64,000 nt of DNA from Macrostomum hystrix. Taxonomy: Eukaryota; Platyhelminthes; Macrostomidae. The stretch's first letter is position 1. Each line of letters opens with the position of its first letter. Both the position numbers and the translations under genes were made by a program. Of this stretch, positions 33,291-43,629 are shown in pieces. The notes below the pieces were generated by a model that was not told where the DNA came from, searched no databases, and saw nothing but the letters and a program-made list of their open reading frames with translations. Where the stretch lies: assembly GCA_950097015.1 (NCBI GenBank), contig CATNEN010000038.1, positions 29,914,501 to 29,978,500 on the forward strand, in the 5' to 3' direction.

Positions 33291-34235
33291 ATGCTGACAC
33301 TCTTGATCCTGCCAGTACTGCTGTCTGTGGCCGCCGCCCGCAACTTGGGGGTTCGCGTATCACCAACTCGACTGTCCGAATTGTCTGTGCCTCTGGCTGT
33401 CCCCAGACAGGTGGGTACACAGGGTCACAGTCGTGTTCGCGACCACTTGATTGAATTTATCTCGCGCCAGCCAGGATGGCAAGTCGAATTGGACACATTC
33501 TATTCTGCGACGCCAATCGGCAGACAGCGATTCGATAACATCATTGCGACTCTGCAGCTGGGCGACAGGACAACAAAAAATGGACGCCAACCACGCCGAC
33601 TAGTGCTGGCTGCGCACTATGATTCAAAGCGGCTGCCAAGGTTTGTCGGAGCCACTGACTCTGCAGTACCGTGCGCCGTGCTACTCAGCGCTGCCGAAGC
33701 CATTGGAAGAGCGGCGCTTAACGAAGGACGTCAGCGTCAAGTCGACGACTCTGACGCGGAGATTCTCCAACTGGTATTCTTCGACGGTGAGGAAGCATTC
33801 GACCAGTGGACCAGAAACGATTCGCTCTATGGGTCGCGACACTTGGCGCGCAGGTGGGCCGAAGACGGAACACTGCAGGAAATTAAAGCGTTCGTCTTGC
33901 TTGACCTTATCGGCGGCATAGATCCAAAATTCTACTTAAGTCCGCATGCCAGCCTCACGGAGATGGACCTGTTTGCTGGGTTGGCAGTCACCGAGGCGAC
34001 GATTCTGACCGATTCCAACTACTTCCGGATGCTGGAGCTCGGATCCGGCGCCGTGCAGGACGACCAGACACCCTTCCAGGAGGCCGGTGTTCCAACTGTG
34101 CACATCATTCCGCAGCCGTTCCCAGCAGTGTGGCACACATCCGACGACACATTAGAGGCTGTACAGTGGCGTCAGGCTGCTGATGTGGCAACAATTGTAC
34201 TCACCTGGACGGCATACTTTATTGGACTGAACTAA
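33291..34235 (+). CDS. QPCT: Glutaminyl-peptide cyclotransferase (secreted, single exon)
   Basis: 314 residues. The enzyme is a zinc-dependent cyclase that converts N-terminal Gln (or Glu) of peptides to pyroglutamate in the secretory pathway, needed for many neuropeptides. The ATG at 33291 is the first in frame and gives a signal peptide (MLTLLILPVLLSVAAA). Family motifs are complete: HYDSK, FVGATDSAVPCA (zinc Asp), LVFFDGEEAF (catalytic and zinc Glu), DSLYGSRHLA, VLLDLIGG (Asp) and PFPAVWHTSDD (zinc His). It is about 45 residues shorter than the vertebrate enzyme, mainly in the N-terminal part. No introns, unlike vertebrate QPCT, so it could be a retrocopy that kept function or a lineage with intron loss. 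AATAAA at 34563. Confidence 0.93.
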   Translation: MLTLLILPVLLSVAAARNLGVRVSPTRLSELSVPLAVPRQVGTQGHSRVRDHLIEFISRQPGWQVELDTFYSATPIGRQRFDNIIATLQLGDRTTKNGRQPRRLVLAAHYDSKRLPRFVGATDSAVPCAVLLSAAEAIGRAALNEGRQRQVDDSDAEILQLVFFDGEEAFDQWTRNDSLYGSRHLARRWAEDGTLQEIKAFVLLDLIGGIDPKFYLSPHASLTEMDLFAGLAVTEATILTDSNYFRMLELGSGAVQDDQTPFQEAGVPTVHIIPQPFPAVWHTSDDTLEAVQWRQAADVATIVLTWTAYFIGLN

Positions 34236-35606
34236 ACACTGCAGCAGATGTTCTGGACTTAAGAGAAACTGGGAACATTTAATGATTTTTAGTAAAGACC
34301 CTGACCTAAACGACTCTCTTTCGACAAGAAGAAAGAGAGTTTCAGAAAGAAATGAACGAGAATTTTCTGCTTGCTTGCCAATTTAAAGTTTTTTAGTATT
34401 CAATCAATCCTAGCAATCCCAAGCTGTTTGGTGATTTCAATGCAATTGTGTTTAGTCTTTTTGTTTGTCGACTATCAATGCTTTGTGAGCGCTTCGAAGA
34501 TTAGCGTTACCTTTTTCTCTCGCATCCTGACTATAAGACTAAAAGCTGGATAACAAATTTCAAATAAATCCGAGGCATTATTCATTTCTTTTCTTCCGAG
34601 TCCTTTGTTCGTTTCTGAAAATAGGTGTTCTGTCAAAGTACAGAGCCTAGTGACCACACCAAGGATGTGAACTTCCTTAAAATCAACTTAGGAAGAGATT
34701 AGGCTCTGGAGATCAAATGCTTAAATACTTAAGTACCAAAGTCTGTTGAGGATATTTTATATAATCGCGTTCTGCAGCTGTTCCAAAGAAATTTCAGATT
34801 CACGTCCACCCAGCCAGAGTGATTTTTTACTCTAATGACTATTTACGGGATGGAAATTGTTCTAAAAATGGCGTGACAGCTAACTTCTGTGACTGAGCTA
34901 CAGTCTCTGAGCTCAGAAGGTAGCAATGAGTGAGCTATCTTGGACGAACATTGGCATGCCCTCTTAGCCTGTCATTTTGTCGTGGGACGTCATTAGGCAC
35001 GCAAATTGCGTGAGTTATTTCTTAGAATAGTGGACTTAAGAGTTCGCTTGCTATTTGGCTTGATTTTGCCAGGGAAGTGCGTGTCTTGTACTAAGTTTAT
35101 TGAACGGAGAACTAAAATGAAAGCATTGGGACTAAACGTACAACACAAAAAGTAAATATTTTGTAGCACACTTATAACACTGACAGTCACATCCCGGAAC
35201 CGCACGAACTGTAGCATAATAAATGATGCCTCAGAGGCTTCGGTTGTCAATTTATATTTTTCTTAAATTTGCCTTCGATTCCATCCCACCAGATTAACTG
35301 TGTGTTTCTCCCACTCGTTCACTCCCTCGATCCCTTCTCATTTTGCCGAGTTGAAAACAGCTCGGCACGCATAATTCGAAACACAGCATGTTGCGAGAGC
35401 TAATTTTGCAGAGAGGAAAGTCGATTTTTCCAGCCAGCTTTGGTAAATTGCTCCCCCCCACAGAGCTAGTGTTCTCTTCGCTGCCTTTCCACTCGGCTCT
35501 GTTTTCTTGCACTTTTCGCATTTAATCTTGCGAAGGTAAGTTAATAACGTAAACATGTTTTCTATTATGTGTGCACAGAAACACCTGATGCATGACTGAT
35601 ACGCGT
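34236..35606. other. Intergenic 3' of QPCT
   Basis: Holds a hairpin at 34311-34343 (ACTCTCTTTC / GAAAGAGAGT) and AATAAA at 34563-34568, a plausible QPCT polyadenylation signal. No gene recognised. Confidence 0.5.
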
Positions 35607-35677
35607 AGATAGACAGATAGATAAATAGATAGATAGATAAATAGATAGATAGAGAAATAGATAGATAGATAGATAAC
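35607..35677. repeat. GATA/GATAAATA microsatellite
   Basis: Imperfect GATA run with ATAAATA interruptions. Confidence 0.95.
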
Positions 35678-36742
35678 ACAGAAAAAGTGCACCGGAAACG
35701 CATGGCGACGTCAATGAGCCGAAAAAAATGTTATCCAAACGGAAATTCCGGCCTGAGATCTCCCCAGCTGCTACTCAGCTGAAAAATTTGCGTAGGCGGT
35801 TCTGTTTGCTCCCGGGGCAGTGAGGGCGGAGTTGCCGGATAAGTTGCCAACACGAGCTTCCCGTCTCTCTCGCAAACATTATACAGTCTTTACGAGCCTT
35901 CTTTTTTCAGCAGCAACTCGCCCCTCCCTACCCCCATCATCTCCTATCAACTGTTGTGATGACTGCCGAAAAGTTCCAAATTTCTCTGCGCCTGTCCTAA
36001 TAAGAATGCTGCAGTAATTATTTTATGGGACTCTTCCCCCTGCCCCACGATAGCATTCTGAAGTCGTCGGTATTATAACAATGGCTTGTCGTAAAAAGCT
36101 CACTGCTTTGTTACTGGCGCGGTGCAGGTTATGTGATATTTTTGTGCTCTACCCATGATAGGCATGATAGTCTTCACTATATGGGCGCTCCAGAGCTGAT
36201 GGGCAAGGATAGCAGGCTCAATATAAACTGCGGCCTCTAATGGACTTAATAACTTCGTTATCTTCGTCACAAAGAAGCCTGATAAGGTATCCTGCTTCTA
36301 AAAAATAAATTTCCTTTTGCTGATGATGATACAATTGTCATCATCAGCGGGACTGAAGCAATGCAGATTATTCCGATCCATTAGTGTTGAGATTTGAACA
36401 GTGTTTTAACTCCAGAGATTAAATCAAACTACTTAATGGCACAAGTTGACGGCAAAGTATATTATAAAGATATCTATAACCAGAGAGCAGCTGCCCTGAT
36501 GATGTAATTACAATGCAAAAGCGAGAATTGTCTAATGATATGCTACGAGCTAATTTCTATCCTCTTGCCTTTAATATAATTTTCCTTGCGATTTTTTTCT
36601 TTACTATCTGATAAAAATAATTATCTGTTTATGCTATACAATTATTCATATGCAATTCAATGACACATGGCAAAATAAAGTTGCTCTTTTTAATCCCCTT
36701 ACTGCTACTGTTGTTATTGAATCACTTTGTTTCAATCTTCTA
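35678..36742. other. No gene recognised
   Basis: AT-rich; contains a short palindrome at 36318-36345 (CTGATGATGA / TCATCATCAG). Nothing else recognised. Confidence 0.5.
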
Positions 36743-36863
36743 ATCAATTACATATAGTTTCGTTAATAAATTTCGTTCTTTTCATGCTGAAAGATTAAAT
36801 ATAAAGCAGCACTTTTATTGAGTAAATATTCTCATTAATTCTTATTCAAAAAATTCAAATTAG
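36743..36863. repeat. Left part of a ~125-bp satellite, interrupted by the gypsy insertion
   Basis: One monomer (TTACATATAGTTTCGTTAAT ... TTATTGAGTAAATATTC) whose array resumes at 45707 on the other side of the retrotransposon. The last four bases TTAG are the target-site duplication. Confidence 0.8.
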
Positions 36864-37657
36864 TGAGGCAGGCCCAAATTTATCGTATATTGCTAACTTG
36901 AATTACCGCCAAATGTTTTCCTCGATCTTTTTGTCTTTGTTTTACTATGCTTTGTCATCCACCTCAATTCTTAGTATAAATACAAGCGCATTTTAGCCCT
37001 CGAAAAACCCAACCGGTGCCCCGTGCCCAGTTCGGAGAGCAAAAAGGAGAATAAATCTCAAAGTGTTTTTCAATTATTTTAGAAAGGAGAAAAGCAGGTC
37101 CGTGTTAATACACAAGCCAGGAATATTCGAAAGAATAAAGAAAGGAATAGTCATAAAAAGCAGTGGAGTGTAAAACTAAAGAGCAGAAGGGTAAATCCCG
37201 ATTGGTGGAAAAGCACTGTGTGCAAAGTTGGGCAACTTCAGTCCATTGGAAGCCTTGAAAGACTGGGAACAAACCAGAGAGCCAGACAGTTGTGAGTAAG
37301 TAGAGGAGAGGAAGAAGTGTCTTGCCGCTCGGACACTCGTGAGAACGCTACCAAATTTTTGGAAGGAAAGCAGCCTATCTGGCCAAGTTAAACAATATAT
37401 GCATATGCAATAAGAGGATACATAGCTAGCCTATGAAGAATAACTAAGTCATAGACAAGGGAAATTAAGAGTTATTTCAAAGGGTAATCCAAGGTGTGAA
37501 ATAAGCAATTGTTAATATTTAATAAAAGAGTATCGGTGATATTTAAACCCAAAGAGGAGAGAGCCTACGACAACTTAGTGGCAGCTGTAAGATATTAGTA
37601 AGGAGCCCTACATCAATTTGGTGAAAGCAGTGGGATTTAAGAAGTAGGCCTACGACA
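36864..37657 (+). repeat. 5' LTR
   Basis: Starts TGAGGCAGG, ends CTACGACA. TATA box TATAAATA at 36975-36982 and AATAAA at 37050-37055 place R about 30 bp after the TATA. The last 90 bp contain two degenerate copies of the region that follows the LTR (see PBS). Confidence 0.95.
36975..36982 (+). promoter_or_regulatory. LTR TATA box
   Basis: TATAAATA within the LTR, followed 68 bp later by the AATAAA signal. The same pair occurs in the 3' LTR at +8049. Confidence 0.7.
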
Positions 37658-37660
37658 ACT

Positions 37661-37678
37661 TGGTGTCAGCGGTAAAGG
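37661..37678 (+). promoter_or_regulatory. Primer-binding site
   Basis: TGGTGTCAGCGGTAAAGG begins 3 bases after the LTR. TGG is expected for pairing with a tRNA CCA end; the tRNA species was not determined. Related sequences lie at 37579 and 37619 inside the LTR. Confidence 0.7.
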
Positions 37679-37727
37679 ATTGGAATCCAGCTAAAGCACA
37701 CAGTCAGTCTGAAAGTTAGATAAAGGT

Positions 37728-38627
37728 ATGGCCGCAGGAATCAATGATGCTATTGGCTTGTTAGCAGAAGAATTAAGAAATAGACTGGAATTAGGACCCA
37801 TGAGACACGTAAAGATCCAAAAGTACACACCTAGCCAGGACATCAGAATTTGGCTCAAAGCATTTGATCAGAGATGCGACAATGAAGGATTAGAACAGGA
37901 TGAACATAGGAAGAATGAGCTATTAGCTAATCTAGACCTCGCGACTGCATTTGCAGCCGTTCAGCGTTTGAATCTGCCAGAAGACTTAACGTATGAGGAG
38001 TTGAAGGAAAGACTAATCGAAAGATTCGGAAGACTAGGAAGCTCAGCCGAGTTTAGGGAGGAATTTAGAGGTAGAATGCAAGGGAGGAATGAGCCCGTTG
38101 ACTCATTCGCAGATGCCTTGATTGAGTTGTCCGCGCAAGCATTCCCCAATATGAATGCAGAACAAAGGGAGGAGGAAGTAGTAGAGCAGTTCATTAAAGG
38201 AGCGAGAATCCCTTCCGACACTAGGGAAAAGTTAATATTTGCACAGCCAGCCAGCCTGCAAGAGGCTAGAAGGATGTTGAGACGCATCGAAGCAGCGTGG
38301 CATATGTCACACAAGAGTGGAGTTCGAGTTGTTAAAGACGAGCAATTCGACGAAGATCGGAATAAGAAGATGGAGGAGACCATCGAGAGGCAGAAGTATG
38401 AAATCAATAAGCAGAAGAAGCTGATTGAAGACCTGATTCAGGAAAGGAGAAAGGCTGAATGCCAGAGGGTAACACCTCAGCCGCTCATGCAGCCGAAGAC
38501 GTACCTGAAGCCGCAGCAACAGTCGAGGCCTCCGCCGACATGTTTTAACTGTAACAAAGTTGGGCATATTGCCAAGTACTGCAAGAGCTCACAGCAGCAG
38601 CAGCAGTACCGATATCAGGGAAACTGA
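37728..38627 (+). CDS. gag: Gag polyprotein of the gypsy element
   Basis: 299 residues. The N-terminal ~190 residues form a helical capsid-like region (DIRIWLKAF, EELKERLIERFG, EPVDSFADAL), followed by a coiled-coil-prone Lys/Glu segment, a Gln/Pro-rich linker and one CCHC zinc knuckle (CFNCNKVGHIAKYC) near the end for RNA packaging. The ATG at 37728 is the first after the PBS. The TGA at 38625-38627 directly follows a GGGAAAC heptamer. Confidence 0.93.
   Translation: MAAGINDAIGLLAEELRNRLELGPMRHVKIQKYTPSQDIRIWLKAFDQRCDNEGLEQDEHRKNELLANLDLATAFAAVQRLNLPEDLTYEELKERLIERFGRLGSSAEFREEFRGRMQGRNEPVDSFADALIELSAQAFPNMNAEQREEEVVEQFIKGARIPSDTREKLIFAQPASLQEARRMLRRIEAAWHMSHKSGVRVVKDEQFDEDRNKKMEETIERQKYEINKQKKLIEDLIQERRKAECQRVTPQPLMQPKTYLKPQQQSRPPPTCFNCNKVGHIAKYCKSSQQQQQYRYQGN
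38618..38627 (+). promoter_or_regulatory. Programmed -1 ribosomal frameshift site at the gag/pol junction
   Basis: In the gag frame the codons read CAG-GGA-AAC-TGA, so G-GGA-AAC is a canonical X-XXY-YYZ slippery heptamer abutting the stop. The -1 frame is open from the heptamer to the pol stop at 43366 and pol has no ATG near its beginning. No downstream pseudoknot was worked out, though the next 60 bases are GC-rich. Confidence 0.8.
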
Positions 38628-41600
38628 ATATCGAGGGACGAGAGTCGAGGCCGCGCCCCTCTAGTAAACCCCGATTCGAACCTCAGGCCTCTAAGAATCG
38701 GCGATACCAAGCCCAGTCGTCGAATTTGCGTAATGCACAAAAGCAATCGAGTTACCCTGCGTCAGCACCATCTGCGTCAGCACCTATTGCGTCAGCACCA
38801 TCTGCGTCAGCACCATTTGCGTTAGCACCATCTGCGTTAGCACCATCTGCGTCAGCACCCATTGCGTCAGCACCATCTGCGTCAGCACCCATTGCGTTAG
38901 CCCCAGCGGCATCTGTATCAGCAACCATTGCGTCAGCCCCCTGCATGTCAATCCTGGAGGAACCAGCTTCCGAAGTATCAGCACCGAGATCAGCCGCCGC
39001 AACATCTGGAAATTACTCAAGGACACGTGAGAATAAACGCAAAGTATTTGTTTCTAATTCTAAACTAGAACTTATTAAACCTGAAGGATTTGAAGCTGTA
39101 ATTGTAGGAAAATTTAAGAATCAGGAAATTAATTTTATCCTAGACACAGGGGCTAGGAACAGCTTTTTGAGCAAATCTATTTGGTCAAAATTACTTAAGC
39201 CAGAACAGATAAGGAGTACAGACAAGCGGGTTTCTACTTTCGACGGAACCAGAGTACAATTGGAAGGCGAGAGTTGTATTCCAGTTAGATTCGGAGACAT
39301 CCAGATAGAAATAGAATTCCTTTTGTGTGGACATGAAAGCGATAATATCTTAGGAATGGAATTTTTCCTAGGACATTGTGATAGCATTCATCTTGCTAAA
39401 GGCATGTTGATTCTAAATGAAGGAGCAAGCATTCCTATGCAGTTCACTCATCTACCTGTAAAAGTATGCAGAGTGTATACTCAGGAGAAAGTAGTGATTC
39501 CTGCAAATAGTGCGTTGAGAATCCCAGTGAGATTGGCGAGAGATGCCGAGTGCAATTTTGGAACACCTATGACAGTGAGTATGATTGGCGAAGGCGTAAA
39601 AGCCAAAGAATTGACAGTCGAGATGGCTCCCACTCTAGTCACAATGCGAGAAGGTTCCGCCATTGTGGAGATTGTGAATAACAATCCAGTTGAGGTGAAG
39701 CTGTCGAAGTCAACATTGGTAGGCCTAGCCAAACCAGTGAAGGCAAGTGAGTTGAAATATTTCGAAGCCGAAAAGGAAATAGTCAGTCAACCTACCGGAC
39801 GAGTCAACCAGACACAAACTGTGGAAGATGCCTGGATTAATGAAGTTAATATTGGTCAAGATCTTACCGATGACCAGAGGAAATCAGTCATCGAATTGAT
39901 GAAGGAGCATCGCGAGGCTTTTTCACAGAATGAGTTGGATATGGGTTTAACCCATCTGATCACACATGAGATCTCACTGAAGGATGAGACTCCCGTGAGG
40001 ATCCCAACTAGGAGAATACCACCCCATCTCCAAAAGCAAGTCGACACACAGTTGGATGACATGTTGGCTAAAAATTTAATCAGGCCCAGTTATTCAACTT
40101 ATTCTACACCACTAGTCATTGTGCCGAAAAAGGACGGATCCATACGGATTGTAAGTGATTTCAGAGTGTTAAACTCGAAGGTGAACTATGTTCCGTATCC
40201 GCTTCCTAACATTCATCAGACTTTCACCTACTTATCTGGTAGTCAATATTTTAGTAGTCTCGATTTGAACTCTGGTTATTGGCAGGTGCCAATAAAGGAA
40301 GAACACAAGTTCATGACCGCCTTCTCTACTTTAACCCGAGGCCAGTTTGAGTATGAGGTTATGGCGCAAGGTTTGTCCAATGCCCCAGGAACCTTCCAGA
40401 GGCTCATGAATCTTGTACTTTTAGGGATTCAACATCAATTTGCTATGTCGTATATAGACGATATAGTTACCTATTCGAAGAACTTTAATGACCACCTTTC
40501 CCATCTAAAGGAAGTGTTCAAGAGATTAATAATCGCAGGATTGAAGCTAAGGCCAAAGAAATGTAACCTTTTTCATAGAGAGTTAAAGTACTTAGGACAT
40601 GTGATCAGTACAGAAGGTATCCGTACGGATGAGACGAAGATTGAAGCAATCAAGACCTGGCCGAAGCCAAAAGATGTGAAGGAGCTATGCAGTTTCCTTG
40701 GTCTATGTAATTACTATAGCCGCTTCATTAAAAATTATGCAGAAGCTGCCCATCCCCTTTTCCAGCTAACAAGGAAAGGAATTAAGAACTTTCAAGAGAG
40801 ATGGAGCAAAGAGCATGACGAAGCGTTTGAGTCGCTAAAGAACCGGATGATGTCCACTGAAGTCTTAGCGTATCCCGAATTTGTGGATGATGAGAAGGTG
40901 AAGATGGTATTGGATACCGATGCAAGTGATAGCCGTATTGGCGCTGTACTTAGCCAGATCCAATCAGATGGCATAGAGAGACCCATAGCTTATTTCAGCC
41001 GAGCTATGAAAGAGTCGGAAAAACGCTACCCTATCACTAGAAAAGAACTCTTAGCCCTAGTGGATGCCATGAGGCATTTCCGTTTCTACCTGTTAGGCAA
41101 GAAGTTTTTGGCAAGAACGGATCATAAGGCGATAATTTGGCTGTTAAGGCAAACAGAAGCTCAAGGAATTCTTGGTCGGTGGGTTGAGCGCCTAAACGAA
41201 TTCTTGTTCGATATAGAACACAGAAGCGGTGCAAAGAACCAGAACGCTGACAGTCTGTCAAGAAGACCAGCTGATGTCCCTGAAGCAGAGCAAGTTATTG
41301 AGCCGATAGTGCAAAGCTGCAGTGTAATGGAAGAGTCAGGACAGGAAGTTAAGGCTAATGATAGCTCATGTAGCTTGACACAGCCCCAGACTGCCCTAAG
41401 TGAAGGAGAGAAAAGGACGTTAGATCCCAATAGCAGGATCCAGTCTACTATCTCAGGACAAGGAGAGGTGAGAATTCCCAGTGAACTTGAACATGACTCC
41501 AGCATTCCGCTTCCGAGTCCAGTTCCTGAAGAATTTAATCCTATTGAGAGTGAGGATATGCTGCAAGCAACAAGTAGCAAGTGCGAGAAGTTATTGACCG

Positions 41601-43366
41601 ATTTCTTACCCAGCCCATTGAAACGAGAGCAAATTATTGCGTCACAAAGAGATGACCCAGTAATTAAAGTGCTAATTGAATGGAAGAAATCAGGAGAGAA
41701 CAATCCCCAGTTACCTGAAATTGTCAGCCCAGAATTGAAGAAGATGAGGAAATTCTTTGAGGATATGAAGGTAGAGAATGAGATGCTAATCATTAGCGAA
41801 GATGACAGTTGGAAAGTTGTACTGCCCCAGTCCTTGGATAAGCTAGTTCTCAGCGATCTGCATGATAGCCCACTAGCAGGACATTTGGGACGCGATAAAA
41901 CAATTCAACGTGTCAGGCAGAGATTTTGGAGACCAGGATTGGTCAAAGCAGTGGAAGCTCATATCGCAGAGTGTATTCCGTGCCTGGAAAGCAAGAGAGG
42001 AAACCCGATTCAGGCGCCAGTGCAATCGTTCCCTATAAGTGAACCTTTTCACCGCCTGCATGTCGATTTTATAGGACCACTATCCAAAGAGAGCAAAAGA
42101 GGGCACAAGTATGTCCTAACTATTGTGGATAGCACCACTCGATATCCGTTTGCATTCCCAACTAGAAATCAAAAGTCAGATACTGTGATCAAAATCTTAC
42201 AGGAAAGAATCTTCGCAGAGTATGGGCAATGTCAGTGGTTACACACAGACAATGGCAAGGCATTCGCTAGCAAGCAGTTCAAAGCTTTTTGCGAAATGTA
42301 TAACGTGAAGCATACGTTTACAACACCCTACCATGCCCAAAGCAATGGATTGGTGGAGAGATTTAACAAGCAAATTAAATCAATAGTAACCTGTCTCATT
42401 GAGAAAGATCACAGTGATTGGGACCTTATGATCCCAGCTGCATTAGTTGCTGTCCGCACTAGTGTGAACAAAACCACAGGCTTTACTCCCCACTACCTGT
42501 TATTTGGACGGGAAGCAGTATTGCCTATGGACAGTCAAATCAGCCAACCAAAGTCATTCGCCAGTTATCCATCTTATGTGACAGAACATGCCGAACGATT
42601 GAAGATTGCGAGAGACATTGTCAAAAGAAAATTGGAGAAGGTTGTCAGTAACAGACAAGAGTCTGCGAAAAACAGCAAATTGCCTAAGACAGTCCCAGTT
42701 GGAAGTCTTGTGTTGATTAATAATCCACAGTTGGACAGTGAGGAATCTCACAAATTTCATAGGAAAAAGAGATCAGCCTTCAGAGTAATAGAGCAAATCT
42801 CAGATGTAGTGTTTCGTGTGCAAAAGGAGGAGCAAGGACAGTTAGTGGGCAATATCATGATTGTCCATAGAGACAACATAACTATTGTGCCTAATTCAAC
42901 CCAAGAGGAATTAATTAGGGGAAGCCAGGCCGCACCAGAGAAGAAAGCTAAGAAGACAGAGGTCAAAGTTAGGGGAAGCCAGCCGAAGGAGAAGGGAAGA
43001 TTTGTTCTAACAGAGGAAGATGAATCCGAAGAGGAAGAAGACAGATTAGAATGGCAATGTCATTTTAGAGAAAACCCAAGTGAAATTAATGGAGAAGATT
43101 TGGAACTAGGAGCTGAGATAGAAGTGGAGGATGAATCACACACCGAGCCTGAGGCTACGAGCAGTGAAGAGGAGAGCGAAAGCGAAGGGACAGCTGAGGG
43201 TCTGGCGACAGCCACCTCAGAAGGAGGCATGTACATTGCACAGAATGAAGAAAGGGAAGGAGTGACAAGCCGTCCGCGCAGACAAATCAGACCCCCCGCG
43301 AGGTTTGAAGGCTATTTGCAGAGGCTTGCCACCGTGTTCAGTATACTAGGGAATTTGCAGATCTAG
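38625..43366 (+). CDS. pol: Pol polyprotein (protease, RT, RNase H, integrase) of the gypsy element
   Basis: About 1,580 residues, entered by -1 frameshift from gag. Order: an Ala/Ser/Pro repeat linker (38760-38950, units of SAPSA/SAPIA); aspartic protease with ILDTGA at ~39140; reverse transcriptase with SLDLNSGYWQ and YIDDIV (~40260 and ~40455); RNase H with DTDASDSRIGAV (~40915) and the DHKAI segment; integrase zinc finger (H..H, CIPC, ~41860-41985) and DDE core with LHVDFIGPL, LHTDNGKAF and HAQSNGLVERFNK (~42060-42370); an acidic C-terminal tail. No chromodomain recognised. No stops or frameshifts in the body, so likely functional. Confidence 0.95.
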
Positions 43367-43439
43367 GCAGAGATTGGGGTGACGCAATAATAACACAAGG
43401 AGACCACGTGCAAGGGATAGAAAGGGAGTAGGGGTTAGC

Positions 43440-43566
43440 CACTTCCAGTCAATTAGGTAGGGGTTAATTGAAATCAAGTAGGGAACCAATAGGATTAGAA
43501 ATAAGCCAGTATAGCCCAATGAAATCTGAGACACAATGAAGAGTGTCAGTTTCGCGCCTATATAAA
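43440..43566 (+). promoter_or_regulatory. Internal promoter candidate for ORF3
   Basis: Two CCAAT words (AACCAATAGG near 43485, CCCAATGAA near 43517) precede TATATAAA at 43559-43566, which is 64 bp before the ORF3 ATG. Two GTAGGGGTTA repeats lie upstream. This is a complete core-promoter layout inside a retroelement. Confidence 0.5.
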
Positions 43567-43629
43567 CCAGAGCCCTGGGAACACAAAACAAACATAAGCA
43601 GAGAGAAGAAGTCATACTGACAAAGAAGA

